Virus record (IMG/VR): IMGVR_UViG_3300025237_000010
Span: 1 to 35,661 of that record
Strand: one strand, 5' to 3'
Source of the DNA: a virus
DNA: 35,661 nt
Made by a program: the position numbers and the translations under genes. Below are positions 15,918-24,505 of the stretch, piece after piece. Under the pieces are notes generated by a model, which was given only the letters and a program-made list of their open reading frames with translations, was not told the DNA's origin and did not search any database. Within the stretch, counting starts at the first letter, position 1. The number at the start of each line of letters is the position of its first letter.

Positions 15918-16084
15918 AGCTGCCTTTTTAACCTTAAATTTCGCTGCAATTCATTCCATTCCAAAATCCCTCCAGAAAACGGCTCTTCACCTTCTTTTAA
16001 ATTTGCTAAATACTCCTTTCTTTGCAACTCAAAGGCTTCTAAATAAACCTTTGCTAGATCCTTGTACTCTATAAAATCAGACAT
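15914..16084 (-). CDS. Hypothetical protein, 56 residues
   Basis: A small, charged, probably helical protein (EYKDLAKVYLEAFELQRKEY) directly downstream of the portal gene, nine bases after its stop, with an AGGAG site. Its stop overlaps the next ATG (ATGA). The family is not recognised. The gene is supported by tight packing, a good ribosome site and overlap, though it is only 56 codons. Confidence 0.6.
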   Translation of the reverse strand: MSDFIEYKDLAKVYLEAFELQRKEYLANLKEGEEPFSGGILEWNELQRNLRLKRQL

Positions 16085-16093
16085 TTCTTACTC

Positions 16094-18301
16094 CTATTGC
16101 TGATCAATCTCGTCTTGTTGCTCATCAATTTGCTCAACTTGCTGCCCTGCTATTACAGAGCTAGCGCCCATTGAATCAGTAATCAGCTTAAGTGTTCGTG
16201 CCTGCATATTTAATGCTTCGTACACTTGGCTTTGACCTTTAACATTAGCCTCAATAAACTCTTGCTGTTGCTTAGACTGTTGCGCTTGTTGGCTCATCAT
16301 CAGCTTAAGCTCTTCCATATCAAGCTTATCGGCTTTGTTTTGTGCGTCCATCAAATCCTTTTGCTCTTTGATTCTAAGCTCTTCTTGCTTCAGTACGCCC
16401 TTGTTCTGTACGTCCGCAGTCTCAGCCATTACACGTTCAACCTCTGCTTGTGCAATCTTCTCATCAGGGGTTAATTCTTTCTCTTGCCCTTGTGCCGCTT
16501 GCATAGCTTGCTGTAGTTGTTCTTTTTCTTCTTTGGTGTATTGCGACTCTGGTATTGCGCCACTTTGTAACATGCGATTACGCACACGCTCGGCAGCAAT
16601 CTCAACACCTGGAGCCGATATGTTTTGCAGCATAATATCTGCGGTCATCTCACCTAAGCCCGGCACTACTACTGATAACTCGTTAAGCGCTTTAACTGTC
16701 TCTTGCTGTCGGTTGGCAAACATATCACCCACTTCACAAGTTACATCATACTTACCCTGTGATAAATCATTAAGAAATACTGGTTGACCTGTTTTCTCGT
16801 CTACAGTCATCTCATTAAGCTCAATCATTTCATAGCTCCCATCTTCATTTAAGATGCGTTTCTGTGATGATGAGTCATAAAGATTAGGTATAGCATTGAT
16901 TAATACTTTAGCTGTGTAGCATTGTGCTATTTCACGAGACTTAAAATATTTAATGGTAGCAGTATCAGACCGGCTATTAAGTGCATTGATTGCCACGCCT
17001 GATAGGCTTTGCTCTATATCGCCATTCTGCAAAGGTGCTCGCGCTGAGCTGGTTTGTATATCGCTAAGGCTGTTTAATGCGGCCTGTTGCACTCCAGGAC
17101 TAGCAGTTGGGCCACCTGTCATCATTGGTGGTCCTGGAGATTCAGGATCTGGCGTATAAAGATAAACACGCTTTGCGCTAACGCTCATCTCTTCCGCTGC
17201 TTTACGGTCTGCAACATTGGTTAGCTGAACCCTTGAGGCCCAAGTAACAGCAGGTGGCGATAGTGCAACATCTTCAATCTCACGACTGCGAGCATAGTTA
17301 TAAGTGCGCTGTGCATCCATTAGCTTTTCAATAGCGCCACGATATAGAATCTTACCTTCTCTGACTTTAAAATTTCCAAATACCGGAGCGATAGGTAAAT
17401 CTTTAAACACTGTATCTTGTGCATCATTTAAAAATGCAGTGGCGTCAAACATACGGCTCATTACCTTATGGCCTTTCTTTTTACGCCTACCTTTCTCAGT
17501 TATGCCTTGCGCTGCTTTATCATCAACAACCTTTTTAAAATCGTCATTATCTTCAAACACTGCACCATCTGACATTAATACTAATTCAAGATCCATACTC
17601 TTTTTATAAAGTATGCGGCCTACAGTAATAAAATCGGGCTTATACTCGTAGCTTTCCCATGTTCTATTACTGCCTATTGATGCCTTTGATCCTTCAGGAA
17701 AGCGCTCATCATAATCATCTGGTGTTATGTTATCTAGAATGAACACATGATTAGCATCACTCATGTCTTGCATAGTTGCCGCAGTATCAAACCAGACTCT
17801 ATCCTCATAGTTAGAGATCCATTTAATAATGAAATCTTGATCAAACGAATCCGCATCAATATAGTCTGTGTAAATCTCCCAACCACCAAGACCGGCTTCA
17901 ACCATAGACCGGCTAGCAGAGTTATAAACATGGCTAGCATTGCTCATCGTCTGTATATTACGAATCAATCCGTCATAAGTCTTAGCAATCGGCTTTGTAG
18001 CGCTGCCGCCTGAAGGCATGACACGAATGCCAAAATCTGCGCCCTCAATCTCCCCGGCAATACCGTCAACAACAGGATTACATTTATCAAACGTATAACG
18101 AGGGCGACCCGTCATCTTGCGTATGATTTCAGGCTCCCATTGTCCATCACGCTTATCTAAGAAGTTATGACACTCACGAACCATATCACGCAGATCACTC
18201 TCTGCTTCTTTGGATTCGTCAAGTAGCTCGTTTACTTTCTTTATGTCATCGTATTTCACTTGATCACCATAAGGATTTATATTCCATTTCAAAGTCGTCA
18301 T
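16094..18301 (-). CDS. Portal protein, P22 gp1 family
   Basis: 735 residues (P22 gp1 is 725). The protein forms the dodecameric ring at one capsid vertex that binds terminase and the gp4 adaptor. The family pattern is visible: an N-terminal segment with RPRYTFDKCNPVVDGIAGEI (compare the RPVVRKLVSEM region of P22), EAGLGGWEIYTDYIDADSFD (compare EAGVGAWRLVTDYED), the PIAPVFGNFKVREGKILYRG strand pair (compare PIVPVFGEWGF) and a long C-terminal Gln/Glu/Lys helix (residues about 620-735) corresponding to the P22 helical barrel. The start overlaps the end of the large terminase gene by 38 bases; there is no strong ribosome site, so translation is probably coupled. Confidence 0.92.
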   Translation of the reverse strand: MTTLKWNINPYGDQVKYDDIKKVNELLDESKEAESDLRDMVRECHNFLDKRDGQWEPEIIRKMTGRPRYTFDKCNPVVDGIAGEIEGADFGIRVMPSGGSATKPIAKTYDGLIRNIQTMSNASHVYNSASRSMVEAGLGGWEIYTDYIDADSFDQDFIIKWISNYEDRVWFDTAATMQDMSDANHVFILDNITPDDYDERFPEGSKASIGSNRTWESYEYKPDFITVGRILYKKSMDLELVLMSDGAVFEDNDDFKKVVDDKAAQGITEKGRRKKKGHKVMSRMFDATAFLNDAQDTVFKDLPIAPVFGNFKVREGKILYRGAIEKLMDAQRTYNYARSREIEDVALSPPAVTWASRVQLTNVADRKAAEEMSVSAKRVYLYTPDPESPGPPMMTGGPTASPGVQQAALNSLSDIQTSSARAPLQNGDIEQSLSGVAINALNSRSDTATIKYFKSREIAQCYTAKVLINAIPNLYDSSSQKRILNEDGSYEMIELNEMTVDEKTGQPVFLNDLSQGKYDVTCEVGDMFANRQQETVKALNELSVVVPGLGEMTADIMLQNISAPGVEIAAERVRNRMLQSGAIPESQYTKEEKEQLQQAMQAAQGQEKELTPDEKIAQAEVERVMAETADVQNKGVLKQEELRIKEQKDLMDAQNKADKLDMEELKLMMSQQAQQSKQQQEFIEANVKGQSQVYEALNMQARTLKLITDSMGASSVIAGQQVEQIDEQQDEIDQQ

Positions 18302-19760
18302 TTACAGTAGAGTAAGGGTATAAGCACATCATTAATGAATCTGCTCCACCTGGCGACTCTATGCCATTCTTTTTCATATCAGCCTTAGCCATTATCTGTT
18401 CAAGACCGTTGTTGTTCTTTACTCGTGGCACTCTACAGACCTGAGATCTTAAAGCGTCCATGTCATCAACTCCGTCAGAGTCAATGCTTAACATTTCATC
18501 AGGGTCTATGTACTCTCCCCTTACTACACATCGATACGTGTTGTATATTCGTCGTGCTAACTTATCGATGTAGAACTGTGCCCGGTTGTTTTTAAATTGC
18601 TGATAATAATAAACAGCTTCAGCATTACCTTTAGCAGGTCTAAACTCTTTTAGTGCGTCGTCTTGGCCTCTACCAGACAAAGAGCCTTTAAACATATGAT
18701 AGCTAGTGGGCGTACCTTTGAATGCTTTGTCAATCTGACTCTTTGAGCCTGCGCCCATTCCATCGCCATCCCAAACAAAACAATCTGCACCTTCTGACTT
18801 AGCCAATGCTATAGCCCAATCAACACCTTCATCTACTTCACCCACATAAGACTCAACAACTCGCTTAACTATTGATCCTGTACGACTAGCAAAGCCTTTA
18901 GAGTCGCCGCCCATACCTGATAGGTCGTGTGCCGCTACTGTTGCGCCTTCCTCCCTAAATATGTTCTGCAAGTGAGGCCGCTTATGTGCATCAATGCAGG
19001 CGTCAAACCATTCAGGCTTAATAATAGAGCCGTCTACCTGATCGTAATACTTGCCTAACCACTTACTTTCATACTCAGCTAAACTTAAATGTTCTTTGTC
19101 GTCTAACCGTTCAACCTCTAAACCCGAGTCTGCAAACCATGGGTTATCATTATAATTGACCTCAATCACTATCATAAGGTCGTCTTCATAATAACCGCAT
19201 CTTGCTAACTCATTCTCGGCCCTCGCCAATAGCTTCTTAGCCACCGGATCTGACCTTGATCCTCTGTTCATTGTAACCCATATCTCAGGGGCTTCTATAA
19301 TCTCGCCTTTAAGCTTGGCTTCTTTAGCCTCTAAAGGGGTAACTCGTATCGATGCGGTCAATATCTTTAGTGTCTGCGCTGATAAACCTTCACCCTCTTC
19401 TATCCATAATCCATTAGCATTAACACCTTTCAGCGATGTTATGTTACGTGCTAGGCCTTTGTAAAATGCTCGTCCACCTGAGCTATGATCTATCTCTGTT
19501 CGCTTAGGCTCAAAGCCCGGTATCTCTAGTCGATCTATCTCATCTAATAATGTTTGGTGTACTGAATCATCAATAGAGTTTTGAAACTCTCTGGCACAAC
19601 ACCAACGCTGGCCTGCCATCACTTGCGACAGTACATAATCAGCAACAAATATAGTCTTAGTCGACGCACGGCCACCCACTAATACTTTGATGCGCTTTTT
19701 CTTTTGTAGTAGTACGCCTAATTTATCAACGCACTCAATCTTTAACAGTGACCCCGACAA
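18264..19760 (-). CDS. Terminase large subunit (ATPase and nuclease)
   Basis: 498 residues; the packaging motor. The Walker A variant GGRASTKT is at residues 29-36, Walker B LWIEE at 118-122, and a motif III-like VTMNRGS at 160-166. The RNase H-type nuclease domain follows, with acidic residues at Asp277 (AAHDLSG), Asp329 (VWDGDGMGAG) and around Asp433 (DDMDALRSQ). It fits the PBSX/Terminase_3 type used by P22-like and other headful phages. No ATG precedes Walker A; the frame begins with TTG at 19760, six bases after GGGGG, and overlaps the small terminase gene by 26 bases. Headful packaging would agree with the circular contig. Confidence 0.9.
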   Translation of the reverse strand: MSGSLLKIECVDKLGVLLQKKKRIKVLVGGRASTKTIFVADYVLSQVMAGQRWCCAREFQNSIDDSVHQTLLDEIDRLEIPGFEPKRTEIDHSSGGRAFYKGLARNITSLKGVNANGLWIEEGEGLSAQTLKILTASIRVTPLEAKEAKLKGEIIEAPEIWVTMNRGSRSDPVAKKLLARAENELARCGYYEDDLMIVIEVNYNDNPWFADSGLEVERLDDKEHLSLAEYESKWLGKYYDQVDGSIIKPEWFDACIDAHKRPHLQNIFREEGATVAAHDLSGMGGDSKGFASRTGSIVKRVVESYVGEVDEGVDWAIALAKSEGADCFVWDGDGMGAGSKSQIDKAFKGTPTSYHMFKGSLSGRGQDDALKEFRPAKGNAEAVYYYQQFKNNRAQFYIDKLARRIYNTYRCVVRGEYIDPDEMLSIDSDGVDDMDALRSQVCRVPRVKNNNGLEQIMAKADMKKNGIESPGGADSLMMCLYPYSTVNDDFEMEYKSLW

Positions 19761-20169
19761 ATTGAACCCCCGCTATTTCTATTGGCTTATCGCCACCGCC
19801 ATGCTTATTGTCAGTACGGTCAATCAATAATCCTGCAATCTTAGACTTACCCATAACAGCCGCAATATAAGGGCTTGGCTGCTCTAAATCCTTTGACATC
19901 TTCATTGCTATAGATAGATCGTCAATCGCCTCCCTAGCGCTGTATAAAGCGTCTTCCTCGGCCTCTCCTGTAATGCTGCTATGCAGAAGGTCAATCATGG
20001 ACTGTACTTGGACTAACTTATGAAAATGTTTAGCCTTTGTACTTAACGATGATGGCAATGCTTTTGAGTCTGGGAATGCCGCCCTTATCGCTTTAGTCTT
20101 ATCTCCATATAAAACAAATGATTCTGCATATTTAATGGCTTGCACCTCTGTAGGTTTACCAAAGCTCAT
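19735..20169 (-). CDS. Terminase small subunit
   Basis: About 144 residues, directly before the large terminase. The N-terminus has KPTEVQAIKYAESFVLYGDK followed by TKAIRAAFPDSKALPSSLST, a helix-turn-helix typical of Terminase_2-type small subunits that recognise the pac site. A middle helical oligomerisation region (AIDDLSIAMKMSKDLEQPSP) and a short beta end (PIEIAGVQFVGVTV) follow. I take the ATG at 20169, whose first bases overlap the upstream TGA; a GTG at 20181 is an alternative. Confidence 0.85.
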   Translation of the reverse strand: MSFGKPTEVQAIKYAESFVLYGDKTKAIRAAFPDSKALPSSLSTKAKHFHKLVQVQSMIDLLHSSITGEAEEDALYSAREAIDDLSIAMKMSKDLEQPSPYIAAVMGKSKIAGLLIDRTDNKHGGGDKPIEIAGVQFVGVTVKD

Positions 20170-20462
20170 TTTTTTAGCCACCTAGATACAACTTTATTAT
20201 CTATATAACTTACATTTATTGCAACATCAGGAACGTAAGTTAATGCTTCAGCACAAGAATAAGAGCCATCAGGGTTTGTTTGCTGAGTTGTTACTTGTAC
20301 AACACAGCCGCACCCAACATCCATAGCCTTAGTGCTTTTCATCCACCCTTCTTTTACGCTAGATGCCTTTGATATTAGCTTAAATGCATCTTCACCAAAT
20401 ATAACAACATCACTTACGTTTTTACGACATGCATCTTGATCAGTGTTACCTAATGTTTTCAT
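20166..20462 (-). CDS. Hypothetical protein before small terminase
   Basis: 98 residues, no membrane segment. It contains MDVGCGCVVQVTTQQTNPDG and SYSCAEALTYVPDVAINVSY, a beta-rich half with four Cys. The family is not recognised. It is coupled to the small terminase by an ATGA overlap. It is separated from the lysis genes upstream by about 160 bases that hold only a possible 29-codon frame. Confidence 0.6.
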   Translation of the reverse strand: MKTLGNTDQDACRKNVSDVVIFGEDAFKLISKASSVKEGWMKSTKAMDVGCGCVVQVTTQQTNPDGSYSCAEALTYVPDVAINVSYIDNKVVSRWLKK

Positions 20463-20520
20463 AATCTTTCTCTCTACTTAGCCGATCAATTAAGCCTGAT
20501 CGTGTGGCCCATATATCCTG

Positions 20521-20610
20521 TTAAGGCTTTAGCCCTATAGCCATCCAATTGAATGGCTGATCACCATCAACCGCACCATCACGGTTAATTGTGAACGTTG
20601 TTGTTGTCAC
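20521..20610 (-). CDS. Possible 29-residue peptide
   Basis: A GTG-started frame with AGGGG six bases upstream, encoding TTTTFTINRDGAVDGDQPFN and ending WMAIGLKP. The NRDG-V-GDQ-FNW-AIG pattern is like the last strands of phage fibre or tail-tip proteins, so this could be a relic of a longer gene. The remaining spacer bases (20463-20520) hold an imperfect GATCA inverted repeat and no gene. Confidence 0.3.
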   Translation of the reverse strand: MTTTTFTINRDGAVDGDQPFNWMAIGLKP

Positions 20611-20625
20611 TGCAACCCCTTAGCA

Positions 20626-20985
20626 TTAAGTGCCTGCTACTTTAAAATAATTGATTGCTGATAGTCCCGCAAATGCCATAAGCATTATCGGTACGCCGAA
20701 TTTATCCCAAAAGTTTTTGCTGTTCTTTTGATTAGTCTTAAGCTCCACTATATCAATTGACATATTGTGCTGCTTATCCTCAATCTTTGTAATGTCGTTA
20801 CTTAATCTAGAGTTTGCCTCTTCCTGGTGGTCAAACTTTTCTATGAACTTACCTATGTTGACGTTCATGCCGCTAATTGAGTCGGCAAGCTTATCCCATT
20901 TATCAATGACCTTCGTATTGTTATCGTCTATCTTTTTGCTTAGAAGGTCGACGGCAATTTGCAATTCTTCTTTTGTAACGCTCAT
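20626..20985 (-). CDS. Coiled-coil protein with C-terminal membrane helix (lysis-associated)
   Basis: 119 residues. A charged, heptad-like coil (residues about 5-90, with VDLLSKKIDDNNTKVIDKWD) ends in a single membrane helix (FGVPIMLMAFAGLSAINYF, about 97-115). The layout is the same as in XhlA-type haemolysin enhancers and other phage accessory holins. It lies at the end of a row of membrane proteins that includes a GTA-type holin, so a role in membrane lesion formation or as a spanin substitute is likely. No lipoprotein box was found. Confidence 0.55.
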   Translation of the reverse strand: MSVTKEELQIAVDLLSKKIDDNNTKVIDKWDKLADSISGMNVNIGKFIEKFDHQEEANSRLSNDITKIEDKQHNMSIDIVELKTNQKNSKNFWDKFGVPIMLMAFAGLSAINYFKVAGT

Positions 20986-20993
20986 ACAAAAAC

Positions 20994-21389
20994 CTAGCTA
21001 TGTAAATTGGGATTGGTGATAGGCTTAGGCATAACGCTATAAGCTCCGTGTTTGATTGTATCCATTCTATCATACCAGCTCAATATTATTAAAATTGCTA
21101 TTAGCGTGACCATAACATCCACATAGTTATCACTAATGATTCTGTCGCTTAGTATAACGTTAAATTCTACAAGAGTATCAAAAAATGCAAAAATCATGTA
21201 TGTCGTTGCAAATAATAGATAAGCGTACATTGATGTATAGTTATATTTACGAGCTAACATGCTGAATGCGATTGATATATAAGCGTATAGAATATACAGC
21301 CAGTTTAGATAGATGCCCTCTGTATGATTCTGAGCATAGGTTATACACTCAATCAATAGAATAAAGCAGATAGCTAGACGTATTTGCAT
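20994..21389 (-). CDS. Four-helix membrane protein in lysis cassette
   Basis: 131 residues with four hydrophobic segments: residues about 3-20, 26-45 (LYILYAYISIAFSML), 55-76 (MYAYLLFATTYMIFAFF) and 90-106 (VMVTLIAILIILSWY). The family is not recognised. Position and membrane topology suggest a holin or antiholin. Its ATG overlaps the TAA of a tiny Lys-rich frame. A ribosome site as such is weak, so coupling to that peptide is probable. Confidence 0.5.
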   Translation of the reverse strand: MQIRLAICFILLIECITYAQNHTEGIYLNWLYILYAYISIAFSMLARKYNYTSMYAYLLFATTYMIFAFFDTLVEFNVILSDRIISDNYVDVMVTLIAILIILSWYDRMDTIKHGAYSVMPKPITNPNLHS

Positions 21390-21460
21390 TACTTGTCTTT
21401 TTTCTTGTCTTTGTCTTTATCTTTGCGAGTCTTTTGCTTTTTTGGTTTACTGTATGCCAT
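21389..21460 (-). CDS. 23-residue Lys-rich peptide
   Basis: The product is MAYSKPKKQKTRKDKDKDKK followed by KDK: more than half Lys/Arg. The stop overlaps the ATG of the four-helix membrane protein (TAATG), and the frame starts just one base after the GTA-type holin gene ends. It may exist mainly to couple translation, or as a charged peptide acting at the membrane. It is too short for homology. Confidence 0.4.
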   Translation of the reverse strand: MAYSKPKKQKTRKDKDKDKKKDK

Positions 21461-21461
21461 G

Positions 21462-21848
21462 TTATTTACCTTTGTAACTGTTTAAACCATTAACGCCAAA
21501 GCTTGCTGTGACGATTGAACCAAATAATGCTGTGATTGGTGTAAACAAATCAGTAAGGCTTGTTACTGCTAGATCTACAGACCTATGCTCAACACCCTCA
21601 ATCACAACTATCGTGCTTATGTCGAATGCTTGAAACATAATTAGTATTGCAGTAATAACAATGTAGACCGTGTAAAGCCTACATACAGTCCTGCTTATTT
21701 CTCGACGCATTACCCCGTTTGGGTCTAATGCCTTAATCATAATTGTTTTGGCTTCTTCTGTTTCTTTCTTGGTTTGTATCCATTCAGATGCAATACGCTC
21801 AATGTTACCGCCTATACCGCCTGTTATTAAACTTGTAAACCAGCTCAT
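21462..21848 (-). CDS. Holin, GTA_holin_3TM-like
   Basis: 128 residues. The N-terminus has a short hydrophobic stretch, then basic residues (RREISRTVCRLYTVYIVITA) entering the first long membrane helix (residues about 58-75), followed by a second hydrophobic segment near 103-120 (LFTPITALFGSIVTASFGVN). The basic arginine-rich lead-in followed by two helices is the pattern of the 3TM holins of gene transfer agents and many phages. It is adjacent to the DUF5675 protein, sharing one base with it, so the pair forms the core lysis unit. Confidence 0.65.
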   Translation of the reverse strand: MSWFTSLITGGIGGNIERIASEWIQTKKETEEAKTIMIKALDPNGVMRREISRTVCRLYTVYIVITAILIMFQAFDISTIVVIEGVEHRSVDLAVTSLTDLFTPITALFGSIVTASFGVNGLNSYKGK

Positions 21849-22291
21849 TAGTCATTATCCCAGTATTCTATTGTAAGATCTTTGGCCTTAGCCGCTTCTA
21901 TTACTTTGCTGTATATCCGCTTGTAAGCTTTTAAGCTGTAACCTACTGACAAACTTGGCGATGTATTAGCATTGCAACCAGTAAGCAAACACCCTGCCGT
22001 ATCATCGTCTGTGTTGCCTACGTGTATTAGTATGTACTCAAAGTTTGGCACATCCATCACTTGCAGCATACCTTCATGAAATTGTGGAAATCTACCGCTA
22101 TAATTAGCGTGAAAGCCGCCTACAGTCCTAAGATTTATACTGTAAAAGCCTCTTGGTATTCTAGTTTCACCAGGTACTTTATCTATTCTATGCTCATTTT
22201 CTAAGCCAAAACACTCAAAAACACCATCAATACTTATCATTGATAGTGTCGCGTCATTGTCAGATGTAAATCGATTAACCGTAATTAGCAT
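21848..22291 (-). CDS. DUF5675-family protein, probable endolysin
   Basis: 147 residues. It has the DUF5675 signature: GETRIPRGFY at 41-50, a His near 72 in RFPQFHEGM, LQVMDVPNFEYILIHVGN (His90) and DTAGCLLTG with Cys101. The HxGN and GC arrangement resembles L,D-transpeptidase-like or other cysteine peptidase folds. These proteins are often encoded in phage lysis cassettes, where they are suspected to cut or remodel peptidoglycan. No other endolysin was found in this genome, which makes it the best candidate. There is no signal peptide, so release would need the holin. Confidence 0.7.
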   Translation of the reverse strand: MLITVNRFTSDNDATLSMISIDGVFECFGLENEHRIDKVPGETRIPRGFYSINLRTVGGFHANYSGRFPQFHEGMLQVMDVPNFEYILIHVGNTDDDTAGCLLTGCNANTSPSLSVGYSLKAYKRIYSKVIEAAKAKDLTIEYWDND

Positions 22292-22432
22292 TTAATACAT
22301 TTCATTAAATAAACCATGCTTATTGTATCTATCGCACTGAGCTAACAACCTGTTAACTGACCTTGTTACCCAATGCTTAGTTCTAAAGTATGCAACTTTA
22401 TGCTGCTTAACTTTGCCAAACCTGCTAGACAT
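22292..22432 (-). CDS. 46-residue basic protein
   Basis: The product (SSRFGKVKQHKVAYFRTKHW, then VTRSVNRLLAQCDRYNKHGL) is basic and probably helical. Its TAA is immediately followed by the ATG of the DUF5675 gene. The family is not recognised. The 72 bases upstream (22433-22504) are AT-rich and may hold a start site for the lysis operon, but I see no convincing promoter. Confidence 0.5.
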   Translation of the reverse strand: MSSRFGKVKQHKVAYFRTKHWVTRSVNRLLAQCDRYNKHGLFNEMY

Positions 22433-22504
22433 ATCTAATACCACAAATTAAGTTGATTTAATATCACTATTTTACTATGCAAGCACTATAGTAACAACCT
22501 CTAA

Positions 22505-23107
22505 TTATCTACAAGGTTTAATACCTGCATCCCTTAAAATCTTTCTGTATCTTTTAATCTCATCTTCAATGTCTGACCATGTAGGGAATTGATCTTTAAG
22601 CGGCTTCCCTTCAAGCGTAAGCTCGTCTAATGCCCATTGACCATATCGACCAATAATAAATTCCTTATACTCTAGCCGCATTCCTGAGCCGTACACGTTG
22701 CAATTTTGATTGCATTGCTTATGTATGTTCATAGTATTAAAGCGAATATCTGGCCTAGCTGCAACCGTATAAAAATGACCGGCATCATACTTAATATCAG
22801 GCTTACGAGTGCCACAAGTACAGCAAGCCTCATCAACATCGCGTACCTTTGTTACCCATTGATTAACTAGCGCTTGATATGTTGCGTACCAATCAGACCG
22901 GCGCTTAACGCTTTTTTTGTCTATCGCATGCTTTGCCCTTACTGCTTTACTGGCCTTATTGTCTAATCGCTTCCTAGCTGCCCTAGATTTGATTACAGCG
23001 TACTCTTTGCCACACTCAAACGAACAGAATATAAATAAAGGCGTTCGGATTGCTATGCTTTCGTCTACTACTGGGTTTTTGCATTGCTTGCACTTCTTAG
23101 CCTTCAC
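22505..23107 (-). CDS. ninG: NinG-family recombination nuclease
   Basis: 200 residues, matching lambda NinG (Rap), a structure-specific nuclease that acts on recombination intermediates. The N-terminal zinc site is CKQCK with FCSFECG (Cys6, Cys9, Cys28, Cys32). The middle is a basic helix (KSRAARKRLDNKASKAVRAK). The C-terminal HNH-like part has ACCTCG, DAGHFYTVAARPDIRFNTMN, and NIHKQCNQNCN. Start is GTG with AGAGGA eight bases upstream. It lies among other nin-region-type genes, downstream of replication genes as in lambdoid phages. Confidence 0.85.
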   Translation of the reverse strand: MKAKKCKQCKNPVVDESIAIRTPLFIFCSFECGKEYAVIKSRAARKRLDNKASKAVRAKHAIDKKSVKRRSDWYATYQALVNQWVTKVRDVDEACCTCGTRKPDIKYDAGHFYTVAARPDIRFNTMNIHKQCNQNCNVYGSGMRLEYKEFIIGRYGQWALDELTLEGKPLKDQFPTWSDIEDEIKRYRKILRDAGIKPCR

Positions 23108-23118
23108 TGTCTTATCCT

Positions 23119-23409
23119 CTACTGTGTTGTATGAATCTCTGCGTATTCTTGTTCAGTGTAATAAGTAAGCTCAAATATATCTGGCCTGCATGGGTAAAAT
23201 TCACCTTTAACGCCCTTGATTATGTAATCACCTTTATTAACGCTCATTGTTCCTTCTAATGTTTCTATGCGTAATTCACTACATAAGTCAGGGTAATTCG
23301 TGTGCCCTTCACTACTCATTAGATTGCAACCAATGCTAGCTAAGTTTTTTTTTGATTCGTCCCACAACCAAGCTTCAATTGTTACTGGTTTTTTTATATA
23401 CTTTGCCAT
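23119..23409 (-). CDS. PGDYG-type small phage protein
   Basis: 96 residues. It carries the conserved core of a widespread small phage protein: PVTIEAWLWD at the N-terminus, then TLEGTMSVNKGDYIIKGVKG and EFYPCRPDIFELTY. The GDYIIKGVKGE block is the identifying motif. The biochemical function is not established. It stands between NinG and a recombination-associated gene. Confidence 0.7.
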   Translation of the reverse strand: MAKYIKKPVTIEAWLWDESKKNLASIGCNLMSSEGHTNYPDLCSELRIETLEGTMSVNKGDYIIKGVKGEFYPCRPDIFELTYYTEQEYAEIHTTQ

Positions 23410-23435
23410 GCCTTTATCCTCTGTGTTGTATGGTG

Positions 23436-23909
23436 TTATTTGCGTTTTTTATCCTGTGCTGCTTTAAATTCACCGCATGATTCAAGCGGTAGATAGTGCT
23501 CGGTGGCGAAGTAATACTGCACTGATGTTAGGTATCTATTCATTTGATCTCGGCTCATACGCTGCGTAACGGGCCAATAATCCATAATTTTAATCTTATC
23601 TTCATACTCAAAATTCATTAAATACTTGTTATAATCTTCTCGGTATTTGTCAGACTCACCGCGAAGCATTGGCACGCCAAAATGTAACTTACAATAACGC
23701 CGGGCGTCACCTGATTCATGGCTGTCTAGCATCTTATCTGCAAACGCATACCAAACATGAGATAAAGCATTGCTTGATAAAGATCGCTCTGCCCCTATCT
23801 TTGGATAGTCAAACGTAATGTATTTATGCTCTTTACGTAATGCCTTAACCCACCCAATAAATGCAAGCTCTGTGTGATCGCTGTTTAATGTGTGTGACTG
23901 TCCAGCCAT
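23436..23909 (-). CDS. Nin-region protein, possibly NinB/Orf-like
   Basis: 157 residues. I start at the ATG that overlaps the methyltransferase stop (TAATG), with GGGGAG upstream, instead of one five codons earlier. Key features are ERSLSSNALSHVWYAFADKM, RYCKLHFGVPMLRGESDKYR and QRMSRDQMNRYLTSVQYYF. The Arg/Ser-x-x-Asn-x-x-x-x-x-Trp pattern is reminiscent of NinB, a recombination mediator in lambda, and the position beside NinG supports this, but the similarity is weak. Confidence 0.5.
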   Translation of the reverse strand: MAGQSHTLNSDHTELAFIGWVKALRKEHKYITFDYPKIGAERSLSSNALSHVWYAFADKMLDSHESGDARRYCKLHFGVPMLRGESDKYREDYNKYLMNFEYEDKIKIMDYWPVTQRMSRDQMNRYLTSVQYYFATEHYLPLESCGEFKAAQDKKRK

Positions 23910-24505
23910 TACAGTGCTCCCCATTGTGCAGCCATTGCGCTTGCAAACCCTTTATAAGTTGTGCTTCTTATTTTCCATCGATCAGGTGATGGCGGTAACC
24001 AGTGCATTTTTTGGCGCTCACTTTTTGGCAATAGCATCATCGCTTCTCTAACATTATTTGTTTCAGTCAGTAATGGCAAACCTTTAAGCCATAAGCAAGT
24101 AGCCTTTTGCTCGGTATGCCCAAACATCCAAGGCTGTATAACCTGGCTTTGCTGGCCGCATCCTATAATCTGTTTTGCGTATTTATGCATTATTGGGTTT
24201 TCAATAGCTATCTTTGGTATATTTGAATTAAGCAATTTTTTAAAGAACTCCGCGCCATCAAACAATAATGGCCACCTCGCAGCGTCCTTGTGCAAATGAC
24301 AAACGCCAGAATTTGATAAATAAGTGCAAGGCGGGTGGCCTATCATTAAATCAAAACCATTATTTATAATGTCGAATACATCGCCTCGATAGTGCGGGCC
24401 CTGTATTTCGCTAGGTAATAAATCACAACTAATAGCATCGTGACCCATGGCTATAAAAGCGTCCCGTACTCGTCCGCTATACTCGCAGGCTATTAGCACT
24501 TTCAT
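23909..24505 (-). CDS. C5-type DNA (cytosine) methyltransferase-like protein
   Basis: 198 residues. SAM-binding motif I is VLIACEYSGRVRDAF (residues 3-17), the catalytic motif IV is HPPCTYLSNSG with Cys60, and motif VI is IENP at 101-104. GHTEQKATCLWLKGLP follows, as in many phage-encoded members. It is shorter than restriction-type C5 methylases and seems to lack a separate target recognition domain. Likely roles are methylation of phage DNA against host restriction or a related base modification. Its ATG overlaps the stop of the winged-helix-like gene upstream. Confidence 0.75.
   Translation of the reverse strand: MKVLIACEYSGRVRDAFIAMGHDAISCDLLPSEIQGPHYRGDVFDIINNGFDLMIGHPPCTYLSNSGVCHLHKDAARWPLLFDGAEFFKKLLNSNIPKIAIENPIMHKYAKQIIGCGQQSQVIQPWMFGHTEQKATCLWLKGLPLLTETNNVREAMMLLPKSERQKMHWLPPSPDRWKIRSTTYKGFASAMAAQWGAL

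Noticed and set aside
16226-17609. Several plus-strand frames opposite the portal gene
   Set aside because: Low-complexity Leu/Ser/Cys-rich shadows of the portal gene without ribosome sites.
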